Shown: positions 36,902 to 46,747, counted from the first letter of the stretch. The stretch is DNA of 64,000 nt from Nostoc sp. 'Lobaria pulmonaria (5183) cyanobiont' (GCF_002949795.1 NZ_CP026692.1:5626545-5690544); one strand, 5' to 3'. Translations and numbers: made by a program. Notes: generated by a model from the letters alone, not told the origin.

Positions 36902-38071
36902 TTAGGGAGGATCGAGCCTATTCTGTACAACAACTTCCCCCTTTTTATTAATCTTCACCGGATTCTTGGGAAAAGCTTGATTATTCAAATAACGCATAAG
37001 TCTCACAGTTTGAAAACTTTGATCGATATGAGGAATTCCCTGCCGATCCATCCGAACAGGAATAATTTTACTTGATACCAAATCTCCTGCTGAGTTGAGT
37101 TTGACTTCTAAAATCATTGAGTCACCTGTTTGGGCATTTGTAGATAAAGTCCGATATCCCAAAAAGTTTCCTAAAGAATAGGCAATGATTTTTCCCTTAT
37201 AAATTTCCATCGCTCTGGGAACGTGAGGCCCATGTCCTAGTACTAAGTCCGCTCCTGCATCAATCATGTTTCGAGCAAACGCGATCGCATTACCTCGGTT
37301 TTCTCCATAAAAAAACTCTGTTTGATTCTTAACGTGTAGTGCCCCCGTTCCTTCCGCTCCAGCGTGCATCGATACTACTACAATATTGGCTTTATTTTTG
37401 GCTTCTGCCACAAGTGCTTTAGCTGCTCCTAAATTATGGATGGAATTATACATTTCATAAGGAGAAAACCCGATCATCGCCACGGGGATATTGTTAGCTT
37501 CTAAATAAAGAATTTGATTTTTATGACCTAATGTTGCAATGCCCACAGCCTGAAGATTTTTCATTGTATCTTTGAACCCTACTGGTCCAAAGTCCATTGC
37601 ATGGTTATTTGCCATATTGAACACATTAAAACCAGCCTCAGCAAAAAGCTGGGCATATACAGGTGGAGAGCGAAAGGCAAAGACTTGTCCTCGACTAATA
37701 TCTTTGGCAGTATAGGGATAATTAGTTAGACTACTTTCAAAATTACCAAACAAGATATCAGATCCTTGCAAGTGAGTTCTCACTGACTTTGGTAATAATT
37801 GATCTCGAAAGCGGGGTAATCTATAGTTAGGGAAATTGGTGCCGGGAATAATATCTCCAACGGCTTTAATAGTAATAGTTTGTTGTTCTGTTGTTGATGG
37901 CGTAAGTTCAGGAATAGCTAATGGAAATTGCACAGGCTCAGTAGGTGTAGTAGCAGCGTTTAATCGCTGTGATTGCCCAAGCCGGATAATGACTCCTATA
38001 CTAATACCCAGATATAAAAAAATGCTAATAAGACTAAATGAGAATACTTGCCCCAAGCTGCGATCTACCAT
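36902..38071 (-). CDS. CapA-family protein (PGA_cap metallophosphatase-like)
   Basis: 389 residues. An N-terminal membrane anchor (about 8-30) is followed by the PGA_cap/CapA domain: IKAVGDIIPGTNF, GNFESSLT, ANNHAMDFG, VSMHAGAEG and GHGPHVPRAMEIYKGKIIAY with SLGNF. The fold belongs to the calcineurin-like metallophosphoesterases. CapA of Bacillus takes part in poly-gamma-glutamate export, but most cyanobacterial homologues are uncharacterised and no capBC genes are present here. It is probably periplasmic and membrane-tethered. Confidence 0.9.
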   Translation of the reverse strand: MVDRSLGQVFSFSLISIFLYLGISIGVIIRLGQSQRLNAATTPTEPVQFPLAIPELTPSTTEQQTITIKAVGDIIPGTNFPNYRLPRFRDQLLPKSVRTHLQGSDILFGNFESSLTNYPYTAKDISRGQVFAFRSPPVYAQLFAEAGFNVFNMANNHAMDFGPVGFKDTMKNLQAVGIATLGHKNQILYLEANNIPVAMIGFSPYEMYNSIHNLGAAKALVAEAKNKANIVVVSMHAGAEGTGALHVKNQTEFFYGENRGNAIAFARNMIDAGADLVLGHGPHVPRAMEIYKGKIIAYSLGNFLGYRTLSTNAQTGDSMILEVKLNSAGDLVSSKIIPVRMDRQGIPHIDQSFQTVRLMRYLNNQAFPKNPVKINKKGEVVVQNRLDPP

Positions 38072-38199
38072 CGTTCACTCCTTACACGATGGCATTAGTT
38101 TATCCCAAAAATCTGTGTTGGCGGTGTATGTTTTAGTGTTTTTGGCAAATATTTGACTACGTAAGCCTGGAAATCTAATCTCATTTTACTTACAAATAA

Positions 38200-38412
38200 T
38201 TATACCTGCCAGCTATCAAGGTAAACAATATCTGTTTGTCCAGTTCTTTTGGAATTAGTTTTTTAGAAGGTAACTTTCACGATACTGAGGAAAATAGAAA
38301 AATTTTAAAATATGCGACTCACAGAAGAATCATGGACGTTGATAATTATCAGCAGATACAGCAAATACTAGGACTAGAAGATGACTTGTTAGCACGAATA
38401 TCAAGTAGTTAA
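38200..38412 (+). other. Possible small coding relic
   Basis: An open frame without a clear start reads FLEGNFHDTEENRKILKYAT then HRRIMDVDNYQQIQQILGLE and DDLLARISSS before a TAA at 38410. The composition looks protein-like and the last 26 codons could begin at ATG 38332. It resembles the C-terminus of a lost gene rather than a complete one. The rest of 38072-38491 shows nothing else I can support. Confidence 0.3.
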
Positions 38413-38491
38413 GTTGACTAAAATCACACATGAGTAGTGATTTACATTACGTGTGCTATTGTAGTATGGTGTTACTATTTTTTAGGTATAA

Positions 38492-39460
38492 ATGCTAGTA
38501 AGCAAAATGTACAATAATAAACTAGCTATTACTCGTTACATAATTGTTTTGACGAGAAAATCAAAATATTCATTATTATTTATAGCATTTTTCTCTTTTT
38601 TTATATCATTACTGCTGGCATTAATTCATAGCACATTCAATATAAATATTGTTAGTACAATAGTAGGATTAACTCTATTTTTTTCAGGATTTTCATTGGA
38701 TATATTTTTACATTTAAAGAATCATAATAGACTTAAACGCCAAGTTAAATTAGTACAAGTAAAGCAGGCAATGTCAACATCAAATCATCAAACAATAATT
38801 GATACAAGAGGGGGTGATTTCAAGCAAAATATCGCAGGAAATCTTGTTGGACGAGATGTTAACAGTCATAATATTAAGAATATTACTGTTAGAGATAGAG
38901 AAGTAGAAATCAATCCCAATAATATTATTGAGACATTTGATCAATTTAGAGATATTTTAGTACAAAGTATAACTCAAAGCTCTGATGCCTTAGAATCAAT
39001 ATCTGAGTTTGCAAAGGAACTAACTGAAGAATTACGCAATCATCCAGAAGTGAAAGTCTGTTTCGGTGTAGATGAAAATATTAGCACCCAAGAATTAATA
39101 AACGAAATTTTTATAGATTTATTGACTAAATCTTATAAACAAAATAGCGATAGATATCAAAAAAATCTGATTATTCAGCCCGATAAAATTGAAGAAATAA
39201 ATACTTATAATAGTTCAGAATTTATAGAATATTTTAGATATTCTGGCAATAATGAATATGATGTTATATATAAAGCATATACTATTCACTTATTTCAAGA
39301 GGAATTTAAATGGTGGCGTTATAAAATTAGAAGAAGTGATGTATCTTATTTGGAACGAGCTAATAGACAACGTTCGGGTAATATATACTTTGCAATTGGA
39401 AAAGCTATTATTGAAATAGAGAAAGAACTTACAAATAATTGGGCAAATAATCCTGAATAA
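38492..39460 (+). CDS. Membrane protein with GG-x-FKQNI motif
   Basis: 322 residues. Two closely spaced membrane segments lie at about 28-48 and 52-75. A motif region follows at about 100-130 (DTRGGDFKQNIAGNLVGRDV, then NSHNIKNITV) that would form short beta turns. Residues 140-322 are a mostly helical cytoplasmic domain with no name known to me (FGVDENISTQELINEIFIDL; WWRYKIRRSD). The motif GG-x-FKQNI...GRD recurs in the next gene downstream (39688), so the two are probably related in function. The start is the first ATG after a stop, with TAGG upstream. AT content is higher than in the housekeeping genes nearby, which may indicate an accessory gene. Confidence 0.6.
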   Translation: MLVSKMYNNKLAITRYIIVLTRKSKYSLLFIAFFSFFISLLLALIHSTFNINIVSTIVGLTLFFSGFSLDIFLHLKNHNRLKRQVKLVQVKQAMSTSNHQTIIDTRGGDFKQNIAGNLVGRDVNSHNIKNITVRDREVEINPNNIIETFDQFRDILVQSITQSSDALESISEFAKELTEELRNHPEVKVCFGVDENISTQELINEIFIDLLTKSYKQNSDRYQKNLIIQPDKIEEINTYNSSEFIEYFRYSGNNEYDVIYKAYTIHLFQEEFKWWRYKIRRSDVSYLERANRQRSGNIYFAIGKAIIEIEKELTNNWANNPE

Positions 39461-39687
39461 AGTAAATTGATTATTTGGTGATTAATATATACCACGAGAG
39501 GTTCCTTAGCTTTCTCATTCCCAGTGCGATGCTTCGTGAGAGGTCTTTGACTATCGCGTTTATGAACATTTTACAAGCCTTAATACCCGTTTTTTAGTAG
39601 CATCTAACAAACTTTATAACCGCAATGAAAACAACCTACGTAAAAATAATTACAATATAGCAAATACTCTTATTATCAGGAGAAAAG

Positions 39688-40053
39688 ATGATGGCAGGTG
39701 ATTTCATCATTAATACTGGCGGTGGCAAATTTAAACAAAATATTGGGCGTGATTTAATCCAAGGTGATTACTACGTCACAGGACAACCACAAAGCCTGGC
39801 TGAGGCTGTTGCCGAGGTTCAGAAAATCCTTGAACAGCTAGAAAAGTCATACTCTACTGAAACGAAAGAAGGCAAGGAGGCGATTGCTATAGAAACCATC
39901 AGACAAATCGACAGTAACCCTACCTTAGCCGCACGGATACTTAGTGCATTAACAGAAGGTAGTGTTTCTGCTTTCGAGCAATTCCTTAACCATCCAGCAG
40001 CGAGCTTTGTAATTGCTGCGTTAGCAGATTGGCAAAAGACTAAGGGAGTATAA
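39688..40053 (+). CDS. Small GG-x-FKQNI motif protein
   Basis: 121 residues, soluble. The N-terminus (INTGGGKFKQNIGRDLIQGD then YYVTGQPQ) carries the same motif as the protein at 38492. A helical domain follows (SLAEAVAEVQKILEQLEKSY; AIETIRQIDSNPTLAARILS; FEQFLNHPAASFVIAALADW). Similar small proteins are frequent in filamentous cyanobacteria and are annotated as hypothetical. AGGAG at 39678-39682 supports the start; a second ATG follows immediately. Function unknown. Confidence 0.72.
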   Translation: MMAGDFIINTGGGKFKQNIGRDLIQGDYYVTGQPQSLAEAVAEVQKILEQLEKSYSTETKEGKEAIAIETIRQIDSNPTLAARILSALTEGSVSAFEQFLNHPAASFVIAALADWQKTKGV

Positions 40054-40283
40054 GCATAATATTATACTTCTATTGAAAGTAAAAGGGTGTCTGTGCCTAA
40101 TAAATACCAGTAAGAGAATTTAATCAACCTCTACAAGACTAAAAATCATTTAAGTGAAGTGATAGACTTATTGGGCAATGATCTAATAACTAGCCTTTAA
40201 AATCTGTGAAGCGTTAAAGCGAGGGAATAATAACCCCTTTTTTTATGTGTTCTGTATTGAAATGCTTACAGAATAAGGAAATA

Positions 40284-40368
40284 CGGAGAGGGGGGGATTC
40301 GAACCCCCGTTGAGTTTCCCCAAAACGCATTTCGAGTGCGTCACCATGAACCGCTCGGACACCTCTCC
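40284..40368 (-). tRNA. tRNA-Ser (anticodon CGA)
   Basis: 85 bases. The 7-bp acceptor stem is GGAGAGG/CCTCTCC with discriminator G and no encoded CCA. The anticodon stem is ACGCA/TGCGT with loop CTCGAAA (anticodon at 40332-40334). The T arm contains GGTTCGAATC, and the long variable arm is typical of tRNA-Ser. It reads the serine codon UCG. Confidence 0.95.
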
Positions 40369-40662
40369 AACTATTTAGTCAGACATTTGAGTATCTATTT
40401 TACATTCAAATGCTGTAAATTTAGGGAAATTTTGCTGGATTCCCTATACTACTATAGCATTATCGCTTTTTTTGCGTAACGATACTAAAGCAAACGAAAA
40501 TAGCTCGACAGTGGATTCCATTAACTTCATGTCGAACAACCAGAGAAATGAGTGAAAGCAAAAGCGTTAGGCAGTATTTTTAGATACTTTCTTGAGCGGG
40601 TCTGAACTGTATTGCTTTAGATGTGTATATTAAATTTGATGGGCAAAACTGAGCGAAAAATT

Positions 40663-40728
40663 ATGCATCGCCGGATTAACATTACCTTACCAGACGAGAC
40701 AATTGAACTAATCGATCGAGTGATATAA
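40663..40728 (+). pseudogene. N-terminal fragment of an RHH antitoxin-type gene
   Basis: ATG followed by HRRINITLPDETIELIDRV and then a premature TAA. This is the opening strand and first helix of a ribbon-helix-helix antitoxin. The expected second helix is missing; the next bases (GGCGATTCTCC...) could be its eroded remains. No toxin gene follows. The rest of 40369-40807 shows only the palindrome below. Confidence 0.55.
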
Positions 40729-40774
40729 AAAGGCGATTCTCCAGAAGAGACGCTGCGCGCTCAATTAATCTAAA

Positions 40775-40794
40775 AGACGCGATTAATCGCGTCT
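40775..40794. repeat. Perfect 20-bp palindrome (GACGCGATTAATCGCGTC type)
   Basis: AGACGCGATT followed by its exact complement. It is the same palindrome family as the one split by the MITE at 51291. It lies 13 bases after the end of the DUF6918-like gene on the opposite strand and might terminate transcription. Confidence 0.85.
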
Positions 40795-40807
40795 CTACTT
40801 ATCTGGC

Positions 40808-41245
40808 TCAGACCTTAGTGTAATTATTGATTACTTTGGCTAAGTCTGGCACTGCTTCTTCTACGTGTTTTTTGGCTGAACCGCGAAGTTTTTCATAAGT
40901 TCCTCGCACGATTTGGCGGTTTGAGTTCTTGACTCTCCCATCAGTAACACTCAGTAGTGCATCTGCTGTATTAGAGCGATTCGCACTCAGATATTCAACT
41001 GGGTCGCCTTTCTCTACGCCTTGACTCCAGATAGGATCGAGAGCTATAAAGCATTGCGGTAATATCTGCTCAACGACATAGGGAATGTACCCTGGCTTAA
41101 CCCCCTTCAAAGCAGCAAAGGCAGTTTTCAAAGCGATACCACTCATACCTGACTTGGATGCAAGCTGTCCTTCGATCATGTTGCAACAATCATCTATGAC
41201 CATAGCCTTTTTGGTCGGGTTCAAAAGTCCGTCGCTAAGTCCCAT
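40808..41245 (-). CDS. DUF6918-like conserved protein
   Basis: 145 residues, soluble and helical. Motifs: LLNPTKKAMVIDDCCNMIEG, QLASKSGMSGIALKTAFAAL, VEQILPQCFIALDPIW and TADALLSVTDGRVKNSNRQI. This pattern matches my memory of the DUF6918 family found in actinobacteria and cyanobacteria, whose function is unknown. It appears monocistronic, between palindromes and the terminator of the RND gene. Confidence 0.65.
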   Translation of the reverse strand: MGLSDGLLNPTKKAMVIDDCCNMIEGQLASKSGMSGIALKTAFAALKGVKPGYIPYVVEQILPQCFIALDPIWSQGVEKGDPVEYLSANRSNTADALLSVTDGRVKNSNRQIVRGTYEKLRGSAKKHVEEAVPDLAKVINNYTKV

Positions 41246-41383
41246 TTCACTCTTCCTTATCTAAGTACTTAATTCTATTCGACTAATTTGTTTAGCAAGC
41301 AGGAAATTACAGAAAATGGTATCAGAGTTAGAGAATGTTGTGGATAAGCTGATACGCTTTTAACCTGCATAGTTCAAATCACT

Positions 41384-41416
41384 AAAAAAAAGATGCGGGG
41401 ACTCAGAGAAGTCCCC
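41384..41416 (-). terminator. Rho-independent terminator of the RND gene
   Basis: On the minus strand: GGGGACT, loop TCTCTG, AGTCCCC, then GCATC and eight T. The stem occupies 41397-41416 and the T-run 41384-41391. It lies 60 bases after the stop of the RND pump gene. Confidence 0.85.
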
Positions 41417-41475
41417 TAACACTGGCCAGTATTCTCAGGTTATCTGCACTTTGCTAGGAGACTTAAGGGCAAAAG

Positions 41476-44400
41476 TTAGGTTATCCCATCCTGCTGAGAC
41501 CTAAGTTGCGTCTCTGGCTGACTTGAGCCAGCAGGTAGAGCCTTATGTCTAGATCCCGAAGTTCCATTTGGAGAATCTGGAGGATTTGAACCTCCCGATC
41601 CCTTCCGAGGTAATATAGCCTGAGCCAAGCTCTTAACCAAAATATACAGAATTGGCACTAAGAACAAACTCAAGAACGTCGAAAGCATCAGCCCTCCAAA
41701 GAGCGCTGTTCCTAAAGACCAACGGCTGCTGGCTCCAGCCCCTTGAGAGATTACCAAGGGTAAAAATCCTAACAGCGCTGCAAAGGAAGTCATTAAGATC
41801 GGTCGCAGACGTTCTTGCCCCGCTTTTACTGCCGCCCTTGTGTAGCTCATGCCCTGCTCATGCAGTTGATTGGCAAATTCTACGACTAGAATTGCGTTTT
41901 TCGCAGCTAGACCAATCAAAGTTACCAGACCTACCTGGCAATAGATATCATCCACCACTTTGGGGAAGAGGCTACCTACCATGAAAATATTCGATCGTAG
42001 CCAAAGGGCTGTCATCGCTCCCAAGACTGCTAGAGGAACCGTCAGCAAAATAATAATCGGGTCAACGTAGCTTTCATACTGAGCCGATAGCACCAGAAAG
42101 ACAATCACGATCGCTAAGGCAAAAATCAATCCCGTAGCTCCCCCAGATGTCTTCTCTTGGAGATAAGTCCCTGTCCACTCATAACCAAATCCTTGAGGTA
42201 AGACTTCTGCTGCAATTTCCTCCATCGCTTTAATCGCCTGTCCCGAACTAGCACCGGGAGCAGGAGCGCCCTGTACTTTGATTGACCTGTACAAGTTGTA
42301 ATGGGAGATGGTTTTCGGCCCCACAAAGGGAGTAATTTTCACCAAACTACTCAACGGAATCATCACACCATTTGCAGAGCGAACATACAGCTTGCCAATA
42401 TCATCTGGATTAGAGCGGAACACCCCATCTGCTTGGACATATACTCGATACTGTCGCTGTCCCTGCACAAAGTCATTCACATATTGCGACCCCAAGTAAC
42501 TTTGCAAAGTCCCAAAGATATCGTTGAGTTCGACGTTGAGAGCTTTGGCTTGGTTGCGGTTTACCTGAATGTCAAATTGGGGAGTGTCTGCGGTGAACTG
42601 AGTGAAGACTCCTTGGAGAACAGGATTTTTATTTGCCGCCCCAATCAATTTTTGAGCATTCTCAATTAGGGTTTCAATCGGCGCACTTCCGGTTTTGTCT
42701 TGAATGATAAACTCAAAACCACCCGTAGTACTCAATCCTCTAACTGGAGGAGCATTCACAGCGATCGCTCTAGCATCTGTAATTGCAGAGAGCTTTTTGT
42801 TCATCCTCTGAAGTATTCCATAGACAGACTCAGATTCTTTAACTCTCTCTTTCCAGGGTTTCAGGTTAGCAAAGGCAATGCCTAAATTAGAAGCATTGCC
42901 ATCGAAACCAAACCCACTGATCATAAAACTAGCTTGAACTTCGGGAAGCGATGTGACTTCTTTGGCAACCCGCTCCATAACAGATTCGGTGTATTTCAAA
43001 GAAACCCCGTCAGGCCCCTGGACAATTACAAAGAAGTAACCCTGATCTTCCTCTGGAATAAATCCGGTAGGTACTGCTCTGTACATCAAAACCGTTGCTA
43101 CTAAACCAGTAATGAAAACCCCAATAACAATCGGCTTGACATGGGTAAGATAGCTAACAAACCCGACATATCGGCGCGTGAACCAGCCAAATCCCCGATT
43201 AAACTGCCTAAAGAACCAACCTAAAGGGCCCCGTGGAGTCTGAGCTGGACGCATGAGGATGGCTGCCATACTCGGAGAGAAGGTTAAGGCATTGAAGGTC
43301 GAGATGCCAATGGAGCAAGCAACCGTTAACGCAAATTGTTTGTAGACAATCCCAGTAGTGCCCGGAATGAATGCAACTGGAATGAATACCGCCATGAGTA
43401 CAAGTGAAGTGGCAATGATTGCCCCAGTTAACTCCTTCATGGCTTCAACAGCGGCCTCAAAGGGACTCATGCCCTCCTCTAGTTTGACCGCAACTGCCTC
43501 GACCACAATAATCGCATCATCGACGACGATCCCGATCGCCAGAACGAAACCAAATAAGGTCAGTGTATTAATCTGAAATCCTAAAACCAACAGAGCCGCA
43601 CACGTCCCAATCAGGGAAACGGGGATCGCAATAGTGGGAATGATCGTGGTACGCCAGTCTTGCAAAAAGACAAAAATTACCAAGACCACCAGAACAATCG
43701 CCTCAACCAGAGTGTGCAGAACTTCTTCTAAAGAAATTTCTACAAATGGAGTGGTATCAAATGCCACCTGTGCTTTTAGTCCAGGTGGAAAATTCTTCTC
43801 TAATATTTTGATCTGGTTTTCAACAGCATGAGCAACGTTCAGGGCGTTACTACCCGGAAGTTGATATATACCTAAACCCACAGCTGGCTTGGGAGCATTT
43901 CCTGGGAGGGTGAATTTGGCATCAGCGAGATAGCTCTCTGCTCCTAGTTCAACTCGACCGATGTCTCTGACCTTAACTAGGGTGCTATTAGTAGCGCTAT
44001 TAATGGTGCTATTAGTGGTGCTATTAGTGGTGCCATTAGTGGTGCTATTAGTGCCACTTCGACTCACCTTCAACACCATATCTTCAAATTCAGCCGCATC
44101 TTTAAATCGACTGGTTGCCCGTAAAGCAAATTCAAAGCTTTGATTATCTGGTGCTGGTTCCTTACCAATCGCCCCTGCACCCACCTGAATATTTTGTTCT
44201 TGCAGGGCGGCTGTAACATCTTGAGGAGTTAGTTGATGTTGGGCAAGCTTGTTGGGATCAAGCCAAAGACGCATGGCATATTTGCGCTCCCCAAAAATTG
44301 TGGCTTTTCCTACACCTGGAAGCCGTTTGATCTGATCGAAAATATACAGGTCAACATAGTTACTGATAAAAATGTTGTCATACTCATTATTTTCTGAGTA

Positions 44401-44829
44401 AAACCCATAGACGAGAAGCAGACTGCTCGATGCCGTTTCAACAGTGACACCTGTTCGTTGAACTGTATCTGGCAGTTGAGGATCGGCAAGTGCTTGTTTA
44501 TTTTGAACGTTTACTTGAGCAATATCGCTATTGACATTAGTTGGAAAGGAGACAGTTATATTGCTAAAACCATCATTCCCCGTATTAGAAGATATATAAG
44601 ATACATCTTTAACACCATTAATTTGTCGCTCAATAATGTTGGTGACAGTGCTTTCTGTTGTTTGAGCATCCGCACCAATATTGTTGGAGCTAACGGTGAT
44701 TTGCACCGGAGCGAGGTCTGGTAGCTGAGAAATCGGCAGGATCGGAATACAGATGCTTCCCAGCAGCAAGATGATAAACGTGCAGACCGTCGTCAAGACT
44801 GGACGTCTGATGAAGGTATTGACAAACAT
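41476..44829 (-). CDS. RND efflux pump, HAE1 (AcrB/MexB-like) inner-membrane transporter
   Basis: 1117 residues, slightly longer than the usual 1030-1060. N-terminal MFVNTFIRRPVLTTVCTF, twelve membrane segments in two sets, and proton-relay aspartates in GIVVDDAIIVVEA. The sixth-segment region of each half is recognisable (MTSFAALLGFLPLVISQGAG in the second). It would form a homotrimeric drug/proton antiporter working with a periplasmic adaptor and a TolC-type channel, neither of which is in this window. The porter domain contains a 24-residue NST-rich insertion from a 12-bp repeat, and the C-terminus carries an extra low-complexity tail. Confidence 0.95.
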   Translation of the reverse strand: MFVNTFIRRPVLTTVCTFIILLLGSICIPILPISQLPDLAPVQITVSSNNIGADAQTTESTVTNIIERQINGVKDVSYISSNTGNDGFSNITVSFPTNVNSDIAQVNVQNKQALADPQLPDTVQRTGVTVETASSSLLLVYGFYSENNEYDNIFISNYVDLYIFDQIKRLPGVGKATIFGERKYAMRLWLDPNKLAQHQLTPQDVTAALQEQNIQVGAGAIGKEPAPDNQSFEFALRATSRFKDAAEFEDMVLKVSRSGTNSTTNGTTNSTTNSTINSATNSTLVKVRDIGRVELGAESYLADAKFTLPGNAPKPAVGLGIYQLPGSNALNVAHAVENQIKILEKNFPPGLKAQVAFDTTPFVEISLEEVLHTLVEAIVLVVLVIFVFLQDWRTTIIPTIAIPVSLIGTCAALLVLGFQINTLTLFGFVLAIGIVVDDAIIVVEAVAVKLEEGMSPFEAAVEAMKELTGAIIATSLVLMAVFIPVAFIPGTTGIVYKQFALTVACSIGISTFNALTFSPSMAAILMRPAQTPRGPLGWFFRQFNRGFGWFTRRYVGFVSYLTHVKPIVIGVFITGLVATVLMYRAVPTGFIPEEDQGYFFVIVQGPDGVSLKYTESVMERVAKEVTSLPEVQASFMISGFGFDGNASNLGIAFANLKPWKERVKESESVYGILQRMNKKLSAITDARAIAVNAPPVRGLSTTGGFEFIIQDKTGSAPIETLIENAQKLIGAANKNPVLQGVFTQFTADTPQFDIQVNRNQAKALNVELNDIFGTLQSYLGSQYVNDFVQGQRQYRVYVQADGVFRSNPDDIGKLYVRSANGVMIPLSSLVKITPFVGPKTISHYNLYRSIKVQGAPAPGASSGQAIKAMEEIAAEVLPQGFGYEWTGTYLQEKTSGGATGLIFALAIVIVFLVLSAQYESYVDPIIILLTVPLAVLGAMTALWLRSNIFMVGSLFPKVVDDIYCQVGLVTLIGLAAKNAILVVEFANQLHEQGMSYTRAAVKAGQERLRPILMTSFAALLGFLPLVISQGAGASSRWSLGTALFGGLMLSTFLSLFLVPILYILVKSLAQAILPRKGSGGSNPPDSPNGTSGSRHKALPAGSSQPETQLRSQQDGIT
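43981..44052. repeat. Six 12-bp tandem repeats inside the RND gene
   Basis: Units of GGTGCTATTAGT with few changes, exactly six, coding on the minus strand for TNST-type tetrapeptides at about residues 260-283 of the pump. Frame is preserved. Confidence 0.95.
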
Positions 44830-45100
44830 AAATCAAGGAATAAAGGAAAAGTTTCAGACTGATTAGGAACGTAGTAGCTTTTTATTAATATAAGAATTTA
44901 TTAAGGTTTAGTGTTGGCGATCGCGCAAGATTAGGGATTGGAGATTGGGTACAAGAGGCAGAGGGGAAAAATTTACTGCAATCTTTTCCTCGGTCACTGA
45001 GCGTAGCCGAAGTGCTGCTCCTCTGCTCCCCTGCTCCCTTGCTAGGAGAAGTCACGGTTGGGTCTAATCAACTGAAAAATGCGGTAATGAATCTAAATTT

Positions 45101-46747
45101 CTAATTATCTTTGCCATTCTCCTGAAAATTTAAGAACTGCTCGTCATTGACCCAAATTGCTTGTTGAGGCACAGAGATGGAAATTCCGGCTTCATCTAGG
45201 GCAACTTTCAGGCGGCGGCGAAGTTCCCGTGCGACATCCCATTGTTTGAGGGGCTGTGTTTTAATCCAGACACGAATAACCAAACCGCGATCGCCAAATT
45301 GATCTATTCCCAAAACTTGCGGCGGTTCCAAAATTTGACTCTGCCATTGCATTTCTTGATTCATCTTATCGGCAATAGTTGCAATCAACTTCAAAGCCTC
45401 TTCTGTATCGGCTTGGTAGGCGATGGGAATTGTTAAATCGGCTCGTGACCAACGACTAGAAAGATTGGCAACAACTTTAATTTCACCATTGGGAATCGTG
45501 ATCAAGCGTCCTTCAGAATCCCGCAGTTGGGTCATCCGCAGATTCAGATTTTCTACTAAGCCTCCTACGTCTCCCACATTAATCACATCGCCTAAAGCAT
45601 ACTGGTCTTCTAAAATGATCAAGAAACCGTTAATCGCATCTTTAATTAAGTTTTGCGACGCCAAAGACAATGCAACACCAACTAAACTCGCACCCGCTAG
45701 CAAGGGAACGATATCTATCCCCAAAGATACCAGCGCTAGCAAGAAGCCCACTCCTATCCAGATAGCAGTAGTGATACTTTTAGTTACACCAGAAAATGTG
45801 GAAACTCGCAGTTGCAACCGTGCAGAACTTTCTGGGGTGAGGAAAGCACCACTGCTAATCAAAGTGGAGGCGAAGCGGTCAATTAGGGCGTAGGTCAAAC
45901 GAATTGCTACATAGGTTGCTAGACATACGACACCTAATCGCAAAGGAAATTGGGCAGCTATGAGAATTGCTACCTGAAAACCTCGTGTATAGGGAAATAG
46001 ACCCAAAATAAAGAAGCTTCCACCTCCCCAAATTCCGGCTTGACCGAGCTGAAACAATCGTCTCTTGGCTTCTTGGAGATGTTGCTGTTGTCGTTGATTA
46101 AGTTGTGTTGTAATTGCTTGATCTGCTGGTTTTGGGTAGTTGAAGAGTTGCCTTTGCGGTTGGGAGGCAATGGAGTGTTCTAAATCCTTTTGGGAACGTC
46201 GCTGCCAGCCATATAGCCCCAAACTGATAATCACCATTGCCACTCCGGTACCAGCAGCAATTTTACCTTGGTCGATTAGAGATGGAGTTTGTCTTTCTTG
46301 CTTTGCTTGTTGCAAGTCTTCTTCTAACGATTCTTTGACTTGATTTGCCGATGTCGATACATCTACCTGTCGCAGTGCAGCATCTTCAGAAGTAACGGTC
46401 ATCAGATATTGGCCGTTGACATAAATTACTGGTAATCCGTTGACTTGGCGAATTTCTACCTTGACTGGTGTTTTTGCTGGTGATTGAAAGTAATTCTGGC
46501 CAATTTTATCCAACTTCTTTTGAATATCTTCTGAACGCTCAGGAAAGTTGGTTTTTGTTGCCGCTATTTGAAATAACCGACGACCATCTAAATAAATCCA
46601 GCCCGAAACAACTCTGTTATCGGAATCATTACTCACACTGCTGGGAGCTTGCAGTTGCGGTAAAAAAGGAATCTGGGCTGTGGCTTTTGGCACAGATATA
46701 ACGCCTATGGCCATTGAACTAGCGATCGCCAAAAATTGAAAACGCAC
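45101..46747 (-). CDS. MscS-family mechanosensitive channel
   Basis: 548 residues. Signal peptide (about 1-25), a periplasmic domain to about 165, a first membrane segment near 170, and three or more segments at about 240-370. The MS_channel core follows (LAGASLVGVALSLASQNLIK and DAINGFLIILEDQYALGDVI with NVGDVGGLVENL), then the C-terminal alpha-beta domain. It releases solutes under osmotic downshock. The start is GTG at 46747, supported by AAGGAGGTG seven bases upstream. A separate 98-codon frame overlapping this start is spurious. Confidence 0.93.
   Translation of the reverse strand: MRFQFLAIASSMAIGVISVPKATAQIPFLPQLQAPSSVSNDSDNRVVSGWIYLDGRRLFQIAATKTNFPERSEDIQKKLDKIGQNYFQSPAKTPVKVEIRQVNGLPVIYVNGQYLMTVTSEDAALRQVDVSTSANQVKESLEEDLQQAKQERQTPSLIDQGKIAAGTGVAMVIISLGLYGWQRRSQKDLEHSIASQPQRQLFNYPKPADQAITTQLNQRQQQHLQEAKRRLFQLGQAGIWGGGSFFILGLFPYTRGFQVAILIAAQFPLRLGVVCLATYVAIRLTYALIDRFASTLISSGAFLTPESSARLQLRVSTFSGVTKSITTAIWIGVGFLLALVSLGIDIVPLLAGASLVGVALSLASQNLIKDAINGFLIILEDQYALGDVINVGDVGGLVENLNLRMTQLRDSEGRLITIPNGEIKVVANLSSRWSRADLTIPIAYQADTEEALKLIATIADKMNQEMQWQSQILEPPQVLGIDQFGDRGLVIRVWIKTQPLKQWDVARELRRRLKVALDEAGISISVPQQAIWVNDEQFLNFQENGKDN

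Noticed and set aside
36902..38071. Poly-gamma-glutamate synthesis locus
   Set aside because: Only a CapA-like protein is present; capB and capC homologues are absent.
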